Source: Roseomonas sp.
GTDB taxonomy: Bacteria > Pseudomonadota > Alphaproteobacteria > Acetobacterales > Acetobacteraceae
NCBI GenBank assembly: GCA_020249285.1
Contig: JADCFX010000044.1
Location: 30,057-94,056 of the forward strand
DNA: 64,000 nt
Reading direction: 5' to 3'
Within the stretch, counting starts at the first letter, position 1. Each line of letters opens with the position of its first letter. Both the position numbers and the translations under genes were made by a program. Shown piece after piece: positions 48,242 to 57,771 of this stretch. The notes beneath the pieces were generated by a model. That model was not told the DNA's origin. It did no database searches and worked only from the letters and a program-made list of their open reading frames with translations.

Positions 48242-50400
48242 CAATCCTGCTTCACACGATCCTGCCGCTGGCGTCGCGGCGCACGGGCCAGCGCGCTACC
48301 GCGCCCCGAAAGCGATGGGTTGGTCATGAAATACTCATGCGCTGAGACGCCATTTTCCGGCGCGACAATCCGTGCCCAATGCCCATCCGGGCCAAGCTGC
48401 CAGCTTTGCAGCGAATCCTTCAGATTGACGACCATGATCTGATCCAGCACTTGCGCATGCACCGTCGCGTTTTCCACCGGCACCATGGTTTCCACGCGCC
48501 AATCCATATTGCGCGCCATCCAATCGGCCGAGGAAATATAAATCTTGGCGCGACGCGATGGCAGACGATGCCCATTGCCGAATACGCAAATGCGCGAATG
48601 TTCCAGAAAGCGCCCGACAATGGATTTGACGCGGATGTTATCTGAAAGCCCCGGCACGCCCGGGCGCAGGCAGCAAATGCCGCGCACAATGGCATCCACC
48701 TTCACGCCGGCCTTCGAAGCCTCATACAGCGCATCAATCAGGGTTTCATCCACCAGCGAATTCATCTTGATCCAAATCGCCGCCGGCTTGCCATCCTTGG
48801 CGAAGGCAATTTCCTGGCGGATCAGCGCGAGCAAGGTTGGGCGCGTGGTGAGCGGCGAGAAGGCGAGCTTTTCCATCGTCTCCGGCCGCGCATAACCGGT
48901 CATGTAATTGAACAGCTTGGCGGCATCGCGCGTCAGCGCCGGATCGGCGGTGAAATAGGAAAGATCAGTATAGATGCGCGCTGTGACGGGATGGTAATTG
49001 CCCGTGCCAAAATGCGCATAGGATCGCAACGCCTGCCCTTCGCGCCGCACCACCAGGCTTACCTTGGCGTGGGTTTTCAGCTCGACAAAGCCATACACCG
49101 TCTGCACGCCGGCGGCTTCCAATTCGCGCGCCAAGGCGATGTTGCGTTCTTCATCAAAACGCGCCTTCAACTCCACAATGCCGGTCACACTTTTGCCCGC
49201 CTCGGCCGCTTCAATCAGCGCCTTTGCAATCGGGCTGTCGCGCGTGGTGCGATAAAGCGTCTGCTTGATCGCGATCACATTGGGGTCACGCGCGGCCTGC
49301 CGCAGGAATTGCACCACCACATCGAAGCTCTCATAGGGGTGATGCACCACAATATCCTTGGCGCGGATGGCGGCGAAGCAATCGCCACCGAAATCCAGAA
49401 TGCGTTCGGGAAAGCGCGGCGTATAGGGTGTGAACAGCAAATCGGGCCGGTCATCCACGATCAATTGCGTCAGATCGGAAAGTCCAAGCAAGCCATCCAC
49501 CACAAACACTTCTGACCGCGGCGCATCCAATTCCTCGGCGACGAAATCCAGGATATCGGGCGGCGTATTGGCGGTCACCGAAAGCCGGATGGCGCGGCCA
49601 CGCCGGCGACGCTTCAAGGCACTTTCGTAGGAACGCACCAAATCTTCAGCTTCTTCTTCGAATTCCACATCGGTGTCGCGGATCAGGCGAAACAGCCCGC
49701 TTTCCGCCATGATGAAGCCGGGGAAAAGCCGATCCAGGAACAGCAGGATCACATCTTCCAGCAGCACGAAGCGGATCGCCCCCGCACCGCGGCGCGATGG
49801 CAGGCGAATGAAGCGTTCCACCTGTGGCGGCAATGGCAGAAGTGCCCGCATGGTGCCGCCATCTTCTTCGCGCACCAGCTTGAACACCAGGCAAAGTGCA
49901 AGATTGGCGATGAAGGGGAAGGGATGGGCGGGGTCAACGGCAAGCGGCGTCAGCACCGGGAAGACACGGTCCATGAACCATTCTCCCAGCCATTCCTTAT
50001 CGGCATCGGTCAGGTCGGGCCGATCCACCAGCATCAGATGTGCTTCGCGCAGCCTGGCGCGCAAGTCCCGCCATGATTCCTGTTGGCCATCAATCAGCGC
50101 GCGTGCACGTTCATGAATAGCGGCAAGCTGTTGCGCGGGCGTCAGCCCATCAGGGGATGGCGAGACCACGCTGGCGCGATCCTGCCCCACCAGCCCCGCC
50201 ACACGCACGGAATAAAATTCATCCAGGTTATTCGCCGAAATCGCAATATAGCGCAGCCGTTCCAGCAGCGGGTGGCGCGCATTGCCCGCTTCTTCCAGCA
50301 CACGCTGATTGAAGGCGAGCCACGAAAGCTCCCGATTGCTGAAGCGCGCTGGGCTTTCCGCCAGCGGAAAGGCGCCAATATCGGGCATGATATCGCTCAT
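48241..50400 (-). CDS. ppk: Polyphosphate kinase PPK1
   Basis: Polymerises the gamma-phosphate of ATP into polyphosphate, 719 residues as in the family. The N-domain contains [20 protein letters not shown] near residue 20. The middle has [18 protein letters not shown] near 355 and [18 protein letters not shown] near 385. The phosphorylated histidine is in [16 protein letters not shown] near residue 460. The C-terminal domain includes [14 protein letters not shown] and [14 protein letters not shown]. It lies between hdaA (9 bases upstream) and ppx. Confidence 0.96.
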   Translation of the reverse strand: MSDIMPDIGAFPLAESPARFSNRELSWLAFNQRVLEEAGNARHPLLERLRYIAISANNLDEFYSVRVAGLVGQDRASVVSPSPDGLTPAQQLAAIHERARALIDGQQESWRDLRARLREAHLMLVDRPDLTDADKEWLGEWFMDRVFPVLTPLAVDPAHPFPFIANLALCLVFKLVREEDGGTMRALLPLPPQVERFIRLPSRRGAGAIRFVLLEDVILLFLDRLFPGFIMAESGLFRLIRDTDVEFEEEAEDLVRSYESALKRRRRGRAIRLSVTANTPPDILDFVAEELDAPRSEVFVVDGLLGLSDLTQLIVDDRPDLLFTPYTPRFPERILDFGGDCFAAIRAKDIVVHHPYESFDVVVQFLRQAARDPNVIAIKQTLYRTTRDSPIAKALIEAAEAGKSVTGIVELKARFDEERNIALARELEAAGVQTVYGFVELKTHAKVSLVVRREGQALRSYAHFGTGNYHPVTARIYTDLSYFTADPALTRDAAKLFNYMTGYARPETMEKLAFSPLTTRPTLLALIRQEIAFAKDGKPAAIWIKMNSLVDETLIDALYEASKAGVKVDAIVRGICCLRPGVPGLSDNIRVKSIVGRFLEHSRICVFGNGHRLPSRRAKIYISSADWMARNMDWRVETMVPVENATVHAQVLDQIMVVNLKDSLQSWQLGPDGHWARIVAPENGVSAHEYFMTNPSLSGRGSALARAPRRQRQDRVKQD

Positions 50401-50409
50401 ATGCTGTTC

Positions 50410-51135
50410 CTATAGCAGAGGGGCCAGGGAAGGCGAGGGTGGGCGCCGTTCAGTCTCGGAATCTTCACAAACACCCTGTTCTGCCAGCCAGCCATCAAGG
50501 GCCAGCCGCGCCAATGGGCGCGTGATGCGCCCCCCCATGCCAAGGGCGGCGTGATCCAGCCGCGCCACGGCTTCCGCCAAGCTTGCCGCATCGCGCGGCA
50601 AGCGTGTGAGCAGCCAGGCTTGCACATCGGGCTCGACCCGCAATTGCCGATCGGCGAAGAATTTACTGAGCAAGGCGCGCAGCAGCGCATCCGATGCCGG
50701 GCCAATGCCCACAGCTTGCGTTGCGCGCAAACGGCTCGCCAAATCGGGCAGGCGCACTGGCCAACGCGCTGGCGCCTCACGCCCGATCAGCAGCAATGTC
50801 TCATGCCGTTCAGCGCAAAGATTGATCAAATGCAAAAGCGCGGCCTCATCCGCCACGCAATCCGCATCATCAATCACATTGCCCTGGGGCGCGGGGGCGG
50901 GCAGGCCGCGCAAGCCCATGCCATCCAGCCAGCGCCAGCCAAACCGCGCGGCAGCTGCGCGCGCCAGATGCGTCTTGCCCAGGCCCGCTTCGCCGAATAG
51001 CGCGAGCCTGCCAAGCGGCCAGGCTTCAGGCTGCGCCAGCCAGCTTCGCGCGGCTGCGTTGCTGGCATCGGCAATCACATCGCGCGCATCGAAGGACGCC
51101 GCGACGGGTAGCGGCAGGGCCAATTGGCGCGTCAT
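50410..51135 (-). CDS. hdaA: DnaA-related replication regulator HdaA (Hda-like)
   Basis: DnaA-homologous AAA+ protein that with the beta clamp promotes hydrolysis of DnaA-ATP, 241 residues. The N-terminal QLALPLP is the clamp-binding motif. Walker A is GEAGLGKTHLARAAA near residue 48, Walker B is VIDDADCVADEAALLHLIN near 88, and the AAA+ lid follows with RDAASLAEAVARLDHAAL near residue 180. There is no DNA-binding domain IV, which separates it from DnaA. The order perM-like, hdaA, ppk, ppx is conserved in alphaproteobacteria. Confidence 0.93.
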   Translation of the reverse strand: MTRQLALPLPVAASFDARDVIADASNAAARSWLAQPEAWPLGRLALFGEAGLGKTHLARAAAARFGWRWLDGMGLRGLPAPAPQGNVIDDADCVADEAALLHLINLCAERHETLLLIGREAPARWPVRLPDLASRLRATQAVGIGPASDALLRALLSKFFADRQLRVEPDVQAWLLTRLPRDAASLAEAVARLDHAALGMGGRITRPLARLALDGWLAEQGVCEDSETERRPPSPSLAPLL

Positions 51136-52271
51136 TGTCCGGTCCGTGGCGGGTCAAGATAAAGTGGGCTTTCCAGATAGCGGCGCAGCCAATAGCGCGT
51201 CACCACACCAATCGCCGCCGCCATGGGCACCGCCAGCAGCACGCCTAGAAATCCGAATGCGACACCCCCGGCAAAGAGCGCGAAAATCACCCAAACCGCG
51301 TGTAGTTCCACCCGATTGCCGAGCAGATAGGGGTAGATGATGTAGCCCTCGATTCCTTGGCCGATCACGAAAATCGCCACAATCACCAGCACTTCCTGCC
51401 AGGACCCGAATTGCCCGATGGCCAGCAGCACGGCGGTCGCGAAACCAGTCATGGAACCAACATAAGGAATGAAGGTCAGGAAGCCCGACATGATCCCGAT
51501 GGTGATGCCAAGCTCCAGCCCCGCCAAATGCAGCGCGAAGGCGTAGAAAATGCCAAGTCCGAGGCAACACAGCAATTGCCCGCGCAGCCAGGCGGAAAGC
51601 ACGCGGTCCGTATCGCGCGCGATTTGCCGGAATACATTTGCACTGCGCCGCGGCAGCCAGCTTTCAATGCGCGTCAGCATGGCCGGCCAATCGCGCAGCA
51701 GATAAAAGGCGACAACCGGTGTCACCACCACAAAGGTGAAAACGCTGAATAGCGCAAAGCCGCCGCCAATCAGCCGCGTGGTGGCGCCACCTAGCCAGGA
51801 CAGCATGGAGCCCGCCTGGCTGATCGCCAATTCGCGCAGGCGCTGATCTATCATATCGGGTCCGAGTGTCTCCTCAAGCGATGTCAGCAAGTCGCGCAAG
51901 GCCTGACCAACACCAGCGACATAGGCGGGCAGGCGCTGCACCAGCACGCCAAGCTGCGCCAGGATCAAGGGGTAAAGCAGCAGCAGCGCAATCAGCGTAA
52001 TGGCGGCAAGCAGCGTTATCAGCAGAAAGGCGCCAAGGCCACGCGGCAGGCCAAGCCGCGCCAAGCGTGTGGCCAAGGGATCCAGAAAATACGCAATGGT
52101 CGCAGCCAGCACAAAGGGTGTAAGAATACCTTGGAACAACCAAAGACAGAAAAGCAGCGCGATACCAAAACCAAGAAACAGCCCCCAACGCTGTCCGCGC
52201 GTGGCGGTACGCGGCCCGGAAGGTGGCGTGATGACCGGCTTTGCAGCCAAGGGCGGGCGCTGATCTGTCAT
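51132..52271 (-). CDS. AI-2E family transporter (PerM-like permease)
   Basis: Inner-membrane protein of 379 residues with about eight hydrophobic segments in the PerM/AI-2E pattern: a segment near residue 35 (RWGLFLGFGIALLFCLWLF) with FVLAATIAYFLDPLATRL after it, a large mid-loop, and the C-terminal region with IPYVGSMTGFATAVLLAI near residue 260 and VIGQGIEGYIIYPYLLGNRVELH near residue 300. Family roles range from quorum signal to sodium/proton export; none can be assigned. The start overlaps the end of the CDP-alcohol transferase gene; hdaA overlaps its end. Confidence 0.9.
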   Translation of the reverse strand: MTDQRPPLAAKPVITPPSGPRTATRGQRWGLFLGFGIALLFCLWLFQGILTPFVLAATIAYFLDPLATRLARLGLPRGLGAFLLITLLAAITLIALLLLYPLILAQLGVLVQRLPAYVAGVGQALRDLLTSLEETLGPDMIDQRLRELAISQAGSMLSWLGGATTRLIGGGFALFSVFTFVVVTPVVAFYLLRDWPAMLTRIESWLPRRSANVFRQIARDTDRVLSAWLRGQLLCCLGLGIFYAFALHLAGLELGITIGIMSGFLTFIPYVGSMTGFATAVLLAIGQFGSWQEVLVIVAIFVIGQGIEGYIIYPYLLGNRVELHAVWVIFALFAGGVAFGFLGVLLAVPMAAAIGVVTRYWLRRYLESPLYLDPPRTGQ

Positions 52272-52894
52272 AATGCCCCGCCGGCGGTGCGCCGCGCTGC
52301 CTGCGCAACATAAGCGGCACCTGAGGCAAAAGTTGTTGCCGCCACAAGCCAGATCATCACCTCCAGCAATACGGGCGTGCTGAAGCCGAAACCGGCTAGC
52401 AGCAGCACAAGGGCGGCCAATAGAATTTGCGCTGCCGTATTCGCTTTGGAAATGAAAAGCGGCTTGATGCGTGGCGGCAGCCCAACGGCCCAAAGCACCA
52501 AGACACCGCCCACAATCAGCAAATCGCGAAATACCACCAGAATCGCAAGCCAATCTGGCAGCACGCCAATCGCTGCCAGCGTCACATAAACCGAAACCAG
52601 CAAAGCCTTATCCGCAATGGGATCAAGCACGGCACCAAGTTGGGACCGCGCATTCCAGGCCCGCGCAATCCAGCCATCCAGCGCATCGGAAATTCCCGCG
52701 CCGATGAAAACCAGAAAGGCAAGATCAAGCCGGTGCTGCAACATCAGCCAAACCGCCGCCGGCACGGCGCAAAGCCGCGCGAGCGTGATCAGATTGGGCA
52801 GGGTGAATAGCCCTGCCCCCGCCAGATTAGGCGGGGCTTGCGGCAGGCGGCGAAGGTCAGGACCGTCCGGCAAGGCCAAGCCGCCATTGATCAT
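52268..52894 (-). CDS. CDP-alcohol phosphatidyltransferase family protein (PgsA-like)
   Basis: Membrane enzyme of phospholipid synthesis, 208 residues with several hydrophobic segments. The CDP-alcohol motif D-x2-D-G-x2-A-R-x8-G-x3-D-x3-D is complete: DALDGWIARAWNARSQLGAV, then LDPIADK, near residues 70-95. It follows LPNLITLARLCAVPAAV, as in PgsA. Phosphatidylglycerophosphate synthase is likely, but cardiolipin-type transferases share the motif. ATG 52894 lies inside the end of the upstream DUF2066 gene (38-base overlap). Confidence 0.88.
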   Translation of the reverse strand: MINGGLALPDGPDLRRLPQAPPNLAGAGLFTLPNLITLARLCAVPAAVWLMLQHRLDLAFLVFIGAGISDALDGWIARAWNARSQLGAVLDPIADKALLVSVYVTLAAIGVLPDWLAILVVFRDLLIVGGVLVLWAVGLPPRIKPLFISKANTAAQILLAALVLLLAGFGFSTPVLLEVMIWLVAATTFASGAAYVAQAARRTAGGAL

Positions 52895-53567
52895 TCTGCG
52901 CGCCGGTGCCGGGCACAAGCTGCAATCCACTCTGCGCGAAAACCTCCTGCGCCAAGCCAACCGGCACGCGCAGCCCAAGGTTCAGATGCGCGCGGTTCGT
53001 GGTGATGGCCATAACATCAAGCTTCGCACCCGCGGCCACCACGCGCCGGCGGATTTCCAACCATTCGTTGAGCGACGCGTAACGCGCTGTGGCTTGCAGA
53101 GACGCCAAAACCGGCGTGGGTGGCGTGACACTGGTCGGCGCTTCGGATGCTATGCCGGAAGGCAGCGTCGCAGCGCGCACCTCCGCACCCTCGGCGAAGC
53201 TTTGCACGGCATCGGCATCGAATTGGATCGTGAGTCGCCCGCTATAGCGTTGCGGGCCGGTGGCTTCCTGTTCGATCACAATGGAACGCACCATACGATC
53301 AAGTTCCGCATCGGTCGGGCGGCGCGGGGCATTCACCATGCCCTGAATGCGATCCCATGCGGTGCGGCGACCTGCGGCGAAGGCACGTTCCTGCGCCACC
53401 ACACCATTTTCTGCGGTCGCTTCCGCGGGCACGCCGCGCTGCGTCAGCGCGCCCATGTCGCTGAACTGCGCAAGGGCGGGAAGCGCAGCAAAGCAAAGCC
53501 AGAAGCTTGCGAAAGCCGCCGCCACATGTTTCTTTCCGGCCAATCCCCAGGCGTGGCGTTCTGTCAT
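52857..53567 (-). CDS. DUF2066-type exported protein
   Basis: A 236-residue protein with an N-terminal hydrophobic signal (about residues 12-33, [17 protein letters not shown]), so periplasmic. The mature part has [15 protein letters not shown] and [17 protein letters not shown], then [15 protein letters not shown], which fits DUF2066. The function is unknown. ATG 53567 is used because 53570 is a TTG. It is the first gene of the minus-strand unit DUF2066, CDP-alcohol transferase, AI-2E permease, hdaA, ppk, ppx; purM is divergent. Confidence 0.75.
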   Translation of the reverse strand: MTERHAWGLAGKKHVAAAFASFWLCFAALPALAQFSDMGALTQRGVPAEATAENGVVAQERAFAAGRRTAWDRIQGMVNAPRRPTDAELDRMVRSIVIEQEATGPQRYSGRLTIQFDADAVQSFAEGAEVRAATLPSGIASEAPTSVTPPTPVLASLQATARYASLNEWLEIRRRVVAAGAKLDVMAITTNRAHLNLGLRVPVGLAQEVFAQSGLQLVPGTGAQNDQWRLGLAGRS

Positions 53568-53632
53568 CAAAGCCTTCCCTTCGCGTTTTCCCGCGCTATA
53601 GCACGGGGTATTGTATCAAATCGGAGGTCGCC

Positions 53633-54709
53633 CTGACCAGTTCCAATCCCCAAAGCCTCACCTACCGCGATGCGGGCGTGGATATTGAGGCCGGCGACGC
53701 CCTGGTTGAGGCCATCAAGCCCCTGGCGCGCGCCACGAACCGGTCTGGCGTGATGGGGGGCCTGGGCGGCTTCGGCGCCCTGTTTGACCCGAAGGCGGCT
53801 GGGTTCAAGGACCCGGTACTGGTTTCGTCCACCGATGGGGTTGGCACCAAGTTGCGTGTGGCGATTGAAGCGGGCATTCACGACACGGTGGGCATAGATC
53901 TGGTTGCCATGTGCGTTAATGATCTGGTGGTGCAGGGCGCTGAGCCTCTGTTTTTCCTGGATTATTTCGCGACTGGGAAGCTCCGGCTTGATCAGGCGCG
54001 GGCAGTGATTGCGGGCATTGCGGAAGGCTGCCGGCAAGCGGGCTGCGCCCTGGTGGGGGGCGAAACGGCCGAGATGCCTGGCATGTATGCCGCGGATGAT
54101 TACGATTTGGCTGGGTTTTCCGTGGGTGCCGCCGAACGTGGCCAGCTTTTGCCGCGCCCTGTCACAGCGGGGGATGTGCTGATTGGGCTTGGGTCTTCGG
54201 GCGTTCATTCCAACGGGTTTTCCCTGGTGCGGCGAATTCTGGCCGCGCGCGACCTGACCCTAGCCGACGCCGCCCCCTTCGTGCCTAGGCAAAAGCTGGG
54301 CGAGGCTCTGCTGACGCCAACCCGCATTTATGTGAAGCCGCTGCTTGCCTTGCATCGCGCGGGTTTGCTGCATGCGGCGGCGCATATCACGGGTGGTGGC
54401 CTGCCGGGCAATCTGCCGCGCGTGCTGCCGTCGGGCGTGACGGCGGTGCTGGATGCCGGAAGCTGGCCCGTGCCGCCGGTTTTCGCCTTTCTGGCCGAAG
54501 CCGGGAATGTCAGCGCGGATGAAATGCTTCGCGTCTTCAATTGCGGGCTTGGCATGGTGTTGGCGGTGCCTGCCGCAGGGGTGGAGGCCGCCACGCGCAT
54601 GCTGACCGAAGCGGGGGAGGCGCCCTTCCGCATCGGCCATCTGGAAGCCTCCAGCGGGCCGGCTGGGATTCGCATCCAGAACCTGCCTCAGGCCTGGCCG
54701 CGCGTATGA
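53633..54709 (+). CDS. purM: Phosphoribosylformylglycinamidine cyclo-ligase (AIR synthetase) PurM
   Basis: ATP-dependent ring closure to aminoimidazole ribonucleotide in purine synthesis, 358 residues. Patterns include [20 protein letters not shown] near the start, [15 protein letters not shown] near 40, [16 protein letters not shown] near 65, [20 protein letters not shown] near 92 and [20 protein letters not shown] near 140. The start is unusual: the family N-terminus and a GGAGG site five bases upstream point to a CTG codon at 53633. No ATG, GTG or TTG in frame is suitably placed. purN overlaps the stop by 4 bases. Confidence 0.92.
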   Translation: MTSSNPQSLTYRDAGVDIEAGDALVEAIKPLARATNRSGVMGGLGGFGALFDPKAAGFKDPVLVSSTDGVGTKLRVAIEAGIHDTVGIDLVAMCVNDLVVQGAEPLFFLDYFATGKLRLDQARAVIAGIAEGCRQAGCALVGGETAEMPGMYAADDYDLAGFSVGAAERGQLLPRPVTAGDVLIGLGSSGVHSNGFSLVRRILAARDLTLADAAPFVPRQKLGEALLTPTRIYVKPLLALHRAGLLHAAAHITGGGLPGNLPRVLPSGVTAVLDAGSWPVPPVFAFLAEAGNVSADEMLRVFNCGLGMVLAVPAAGVEAATRMLTEAGEAPFRIGHLEASSGPAGIRIQNLPQAWPRV

Positions 54710-55380
54710 GGCGGGCGCGGCTCGCCCTCCTGATTTCCGGGCGCGGGTCCAATATGGCGGCGATTCTGGCGGCTTCCGGGCCGGATTACCCGGCGGAACC
54801 CGTGCTCGTGCTCTCCAACCGCACCGATGCGGCGGGGCTTGGGATTGCGACGGCGCAGGGCGTACCCACCGCGGTCGTGGAAAGCCGCCCCTTCAAGGGT
54901 GATCAAGCGGGTTTTGAGGCCGCCATGGAAGCGGAATTGGCCCAGCACGGCGTTGAAATCATTGCCCTTGCCGGCTTTATGCGCGTGCTGACCCCTGATT
55001 TCGTCCGCCGTTGGGAAGGCCGGCTGATCAATATCCACCCGTCCCTGCTGCCGGCCTTTCCGGGGCTGGATACGCATGCGCGCGCCTTGGCAGCCGGCGT
55101 ACGTCTCCATGGCTGCACCGTGCATCTGGTGACGGCGGGCGTGGATGAAGGCCCCATCATCGCCCAGGCCGCCGTGCCGGTTTTGCCCAATGACACGGAA
55201 GCAAGCCTGGCCGCGCGCGTGCTGGCGGCAGAACATCGGCTGTATCCCGCAGCCCTTTCCTGGCTGGCGGCGGGGCGCATGCGGCTGGAAGCGGGGCGGG
55301 CGGTGATCACTGGCGCGGAATATACAGCGGAATCCCTGCTGAACCCCTTGCCGCGCGCCGCGTTGCTTTCTACACAATAG
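54706..55380 (+). CDS. purN: Phosphoribosylglycinamide formyltransferase PurN
   Basis: Transfers formyl from 10-formyl-THF to glycinamide ribonucleotide in purine synthesis, 224 residues. [19 protein letters not shown] near the N-terminus is the phosphate-binding loop; the catalytic Asn/His lie in [20 protein letters not shown] near residue 105, and the Asp follows in [15 protein letters not shown] near residue 142. Coupled to purM by ATGA overlap. A 51-residue oxidase-subunit gene follows 26 bases later. Confidence 0.96.
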   Translation: MRRARLALLISGRGSNMAAILAASGPDYPAEPVLVLSNRTDAAGLGIATAQGVPTAVVESRPFKGDQAGFEAAMEAELAQHGVEIIALAGFMRVLTPDFVRRWEGRLINIHPSLLPAFPGLDTHARALAAGVRLHGCTVHLVTAGVDEGPIIAQAAVPVLPNDTEASLAARVLAAEHRLYPAALSWLAAGRMRLEAGRAVITGAEYTAESLLNPLPRAALLSTQ

Positions 55381-55406
55381 GTCAGTGTCGAGATTTGGGG
55401 AAAGCC

Positions 55407-55562
55407 ATGGCTGAGAAAGAACATTATGATTTTGTCGAAGTGACCTCCGCCGATATCCTCGCGGATCGCCGTGGCGGCTGGGAAGGCTTCACGCGCTTTG
55501 TCACCTGGTCCACCGGCGCGACCGTGCTGGTGCTGGTGTTGATGGCGATTTTCCTGGTCTGA
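55407..55562 (+). CDS. aa3-type cytochrome c oxidase subunit IV (short)
   Basis: A 51-residue protein in the alphaproteobacterial small subunit IV family. The start is MAEKEHYDFVEVTSADILADR, the middle GGWEGFTRFVTWSTG and the end a hydrophobic segment (ATVLVLVLMAIFLV) which anchors it in the inner membrane. Family members associate with the terminal oxidase; oxidase core genes are not in this window. GGGGAAAG precedes the ATG. The gene is short enough to be missed by length cut-offs. It is followed by a bidirectional terminator. Confidence 0.85.
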   Translation: MAEKEHYDFVEVTSADILADRRGGWEGFTRFVTWSTGATVLVLVLMAIFLV

Positions 55563-55583
55563 CGCCGGGCGCTTTTGGGCATG

Positions 55584-55612
55584 AAAAAGGGGCGGCTTTG
55601 ACCGCCCTTTTT
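55584..55612. terminator. Bidirectional rho-independent terminator
   Basis: AAAAAGG-GGCGG (55584-55595) and CCGCCC-TTTTT (55602-55612) form a stem of eleven pairs with one bulged G around a six-base loop. It has a T run on both strands and sits between the oxidase-subunit gene and the convergent plsC. Confidence 0.85.
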
Positions 55613-55622
55613 GTTGTCCCGG

Positions 55623-56333
55623 CTATCCCTGCGCCATCAGCCGCGCGGTTTCAGCCTCAATCTGCGCTTCAAGGGTTTCCATAAGCGGCTTGCGCGCCAA
55701 GCCCGCAGGCAAGGCGGGCATGATCGAGATGGAAATCACGCCGGGCAGCTTGTGAAAGGCGCGCCTGCCCCAGTGCCGCCCGCTATTGGTAGCAACCGGA
55801 TAGCAGGGCGCACCGCTACTGATGACCAGCGCGGCAACACCCGGCTGATAGGGTAGGCGTTCCCCAGGCGCAGAACGCGTGCCTTCCGGGAAAATCACCA
55901 AGGGCCGGTCTTCATCCAACACGCGCTTGGCATCGCGCACCATGCCGCGCAGCGCCGCGCCGCCACCATCGCGATCCACCGCCACCGCGCCGGTATGGCG
56001 CGCCACGCGCCCCCAAAAGGGCAGATCAAGCAATTCGCGCTTCAGCACGTAGCTCGTTGGTTCAAGCAGGGCTGGCCAGACCAAAGTGTCAAAGGCGGAT
56101 TGATGCTTGGAAGCGATGATGGCGGCACCAGGTGCCACATGTTCCAGGCCAGTCACCCGCAAGCGGATGCCACAAATAACGCGCAGCAACCAAATGATGC
56201 TGCGCGCCCAATACCGAATGAATTTCCGGGTGTATCTTGCATGGAAGGGCAACAATGCTGTGCCAATCACGGCACAGAACGCTGTGACGGTCATGAAAAG
56301 CGCGTTGAAGATGCAGGAACGTAGCCAGATCAT
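55623..56333 (-). CDS. plsC: 1-acyl-sn-glycerol-3-phosphate acyltransferase (PlsC-like)
   Basis: Adds the second acyl chain to make phosphatidic acid, 236 residues. An N-terminal membrane segment is followed by the acyltransferase motif I in IIASKHQSAFDTLVW near residue 70 (HQSAFD in place of HxxxxD) and motif III in VIFPEGTRSAPGERLPYQPG near residue 145. The ATG at 56333 overlaps the ydcF stop (ATGA); a longer frame to 56414 is not needed. Last gene of ftsE-ftsX-ydcF-plsC. Confidence 0.92.
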   Translation of the reverse strand: MIWLRSCIFNALFMTVTAFCAVIGTALLPFHARYTRKFIRYWARSIIWLLRVICGIRLRVTGLEHVAPGAAIIASKHQSAFDTLVWPALLEPTSYVLKRELLDLPFWGRVARHTGAVAVDRDGGGAALRGMVRDAKRVLDEDRPLVIFPEGTRSAPGERLPYQPGVAALVISSGAPCYPVATNSGRHWGRRAFHKLPGVISISIMPALPAGLARKPLMETLEAQIEAETARLMAQG

Positions 56334-56920
56334 GTTCGCCTTCCGCCGAGAAACCGTGAAAGCCCGGCCTCGGCGCCCAAAAATTTGCAGTATTCGCTGA
56401 GCAATAAGCCCCAATTCCGTGGCCGCCAGAAGGCGCCATCATCGCGCAGCCGGGGCGGCGTAACCGGGTATGGGATCACGCGCAAAGCGGGCATGGTGCG
56501 GCGCAATTCGCTGCGCGCGCGCGGCATGTGATAGCCCGCCGTCACCAAGCGGATGGTGCTGATGTCCCTTGTTCTGGCCCAGGCCGCAATTTCCACTGCA
56601 TTGCCGCGTGTGGAGGCCGCCGCATGGCCAAGCTCTACCCGGCCTGCAAGCTTTGCGGGGTCCATGCCCGCAGCGCGTGCCAGATCCGCAAGCCGCGAAT
56701 CGGGATGCACGCCGGAGATGAAAAGCCGTGGCGCCAAGCCTTCTTCCAGCAGGCGAAAGCCGGTCTCCACGCGTTCCGCCCCGCCGGTCAGCACCACAAT
56801 CGCATCGGTGGCGCTGTTATCCGCCGCGTCGCCCTGGACGGCGCGCAGGAACCAGATGAAGCCGCCCAACCACAGCAGCAGCAGCGCCAGCGCCAGCAAC
56901 CAGAGCCGCCGCGCCATCAT
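56330..56920 (-). CDS. YdcF/ElyC/SanA family (DUF218) membrane protein
   Basis: A 196-residue protein with an N-terminal membrane segment (LWLLALALLLLWLGGFIWFL) and a DUF218 domain facing the periplasm. Patterns are DAIVVLTGGAERVETGFRLL near residue 45 and LFISGVHPDSRLADL near 70. ASTRGNAVEIAAWA lies near residue 105, and RLVTAGYHMPRARSELRR near residue 128. ElyC and SanA affect the cell envelope; the reaction is not established. The start overlaps the ftsX stop by 4 bases (ATG 56920). Confidence 0.88.
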   Translation of the reverse strand: MMARRLWLLALALLLLWLGGFIWFLRAVQGDAADNSATDAIVVLTGGAERVETGFRLLEEGLAPRLFISGVHPDSRLADLARAAGMDPAKLAGRVELGHAAASTRGNAVEIAAWARTRDISTIRLVTAGYHMPRARSELRRTMPALRVIPYPVTPPRLRDDGAFWRPRNWGLLLSEYCKFLGAEAGLSRFLGGRRT

Positions 56921-57771
56921 GGCAAGCGTCGCAGCCATAGAAGGATGCTCAGGATCGTCGCGCCCCAGGCGATCAGCGCGGCGCTGACGGGTATGGCCGA
57001 AAGGCCAGCCCAAGGCAGGTCCTGCCAGCTGATTTCGGGCAGGATGGGTGCGGCAAGCTGCATCAGGGCCCAAAGCAGGGCCATGGCCAGTGCCACCCCA
57101 AGCACGGCGCCCAGTATTGCCAGCCAGGATGTCCGGCGCGCGAAGCGCCGCGCAATGTCGCGATCTGGCGCGCCCAGCATATGCAGCACCATGACCGAAT
57201 CGCGCCGCGCGGCGATGCCGGCGCGCACCGCAATCACCACCACGGAAGCCGCCACCGCCGCCACCAGCAGCACCACGCCAAGCGCTGCCAGGGACAAGGC
57301 GCGCGCCAGCGCCGCCAGGCGCGCGACAAATACGCCATGCGCTTCCGTCACGGCGCCGGGCACGGCTTCTGCAACCTTATCGCCAATCAGCACCGGGTCT
57401 GCCGACAGATCGGCCAGGCGCAATTCAATCACGCCGGGCAGAGGCAGCCCCGCAACATCGCCAAGCCAAGGGCGCAGCAATTCCGCCATGCGGGCTGGGT
57501 CCACTTCTCGGGCTTCGCGCACCGCGGGCAAGGCGCGCAGCGCTTCCAACGCCGCTTCCATGCGCGCGGGGGAAGGGTTCGGGATTTGCACCGTGATCGC
57601 GGCATTGGCGCCTTGCTGCCAGCGCTGCGCGAGTTGGCTGACCGCCGCCTGCCCCGCCACCGAACAAGCGGCAAATAGCGCCATGGCGGCGATCAACGCC
57701 ACCAGCAGCCGATCCGCCAGCGCGCCGCGCAGGCCAATCGGGTCCCCCCTGCCGCCGGCTTCACGGCGCAT
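56917..57771 (-). CDS. ftsX: Cell-division ABC transporter-like permease FtsX
   Basis: Membrane partner of FtsE that activates periplasmic amidases at the division site, 284 residues. A first membrane segment (LLVALIAAMALFAACSVAG) is followed by an extracellular domain (about 55-150) and three hydrophobic segments in the last half, containing VMVLHMLGAPDRDIARRFAR, the FtsX-family loop. ATG 57771 overlaps the end of ftsE by 11 bases. The family length is slightly exceeded, as usual in alphaproteobacteria. Confidence 0.9.
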   Translation of the reverse strand: MRREAGGRGDPIGLRGALADRLLVALIAAMALFAACSVAGQAAVSQLAQRWQQGANAAITVQIPNPSPARMEAALEALRALPAVREAREVDPARMAELLRPWLGDVAGLPLPGVIELRLADLSADPVLIGDKVAEAVPGAVTEAHGVFVARLAALARALSLAALGVVLLVAAVAASVVVIAVRAGIAARRDSVMVLHMLGAPDRDIARRFARRTSWLAILGAVLGVALAMALLWALMQLAAPILPEISWQDLPWAGLSAIPVSAALIAWGATILSILLWLRRLP

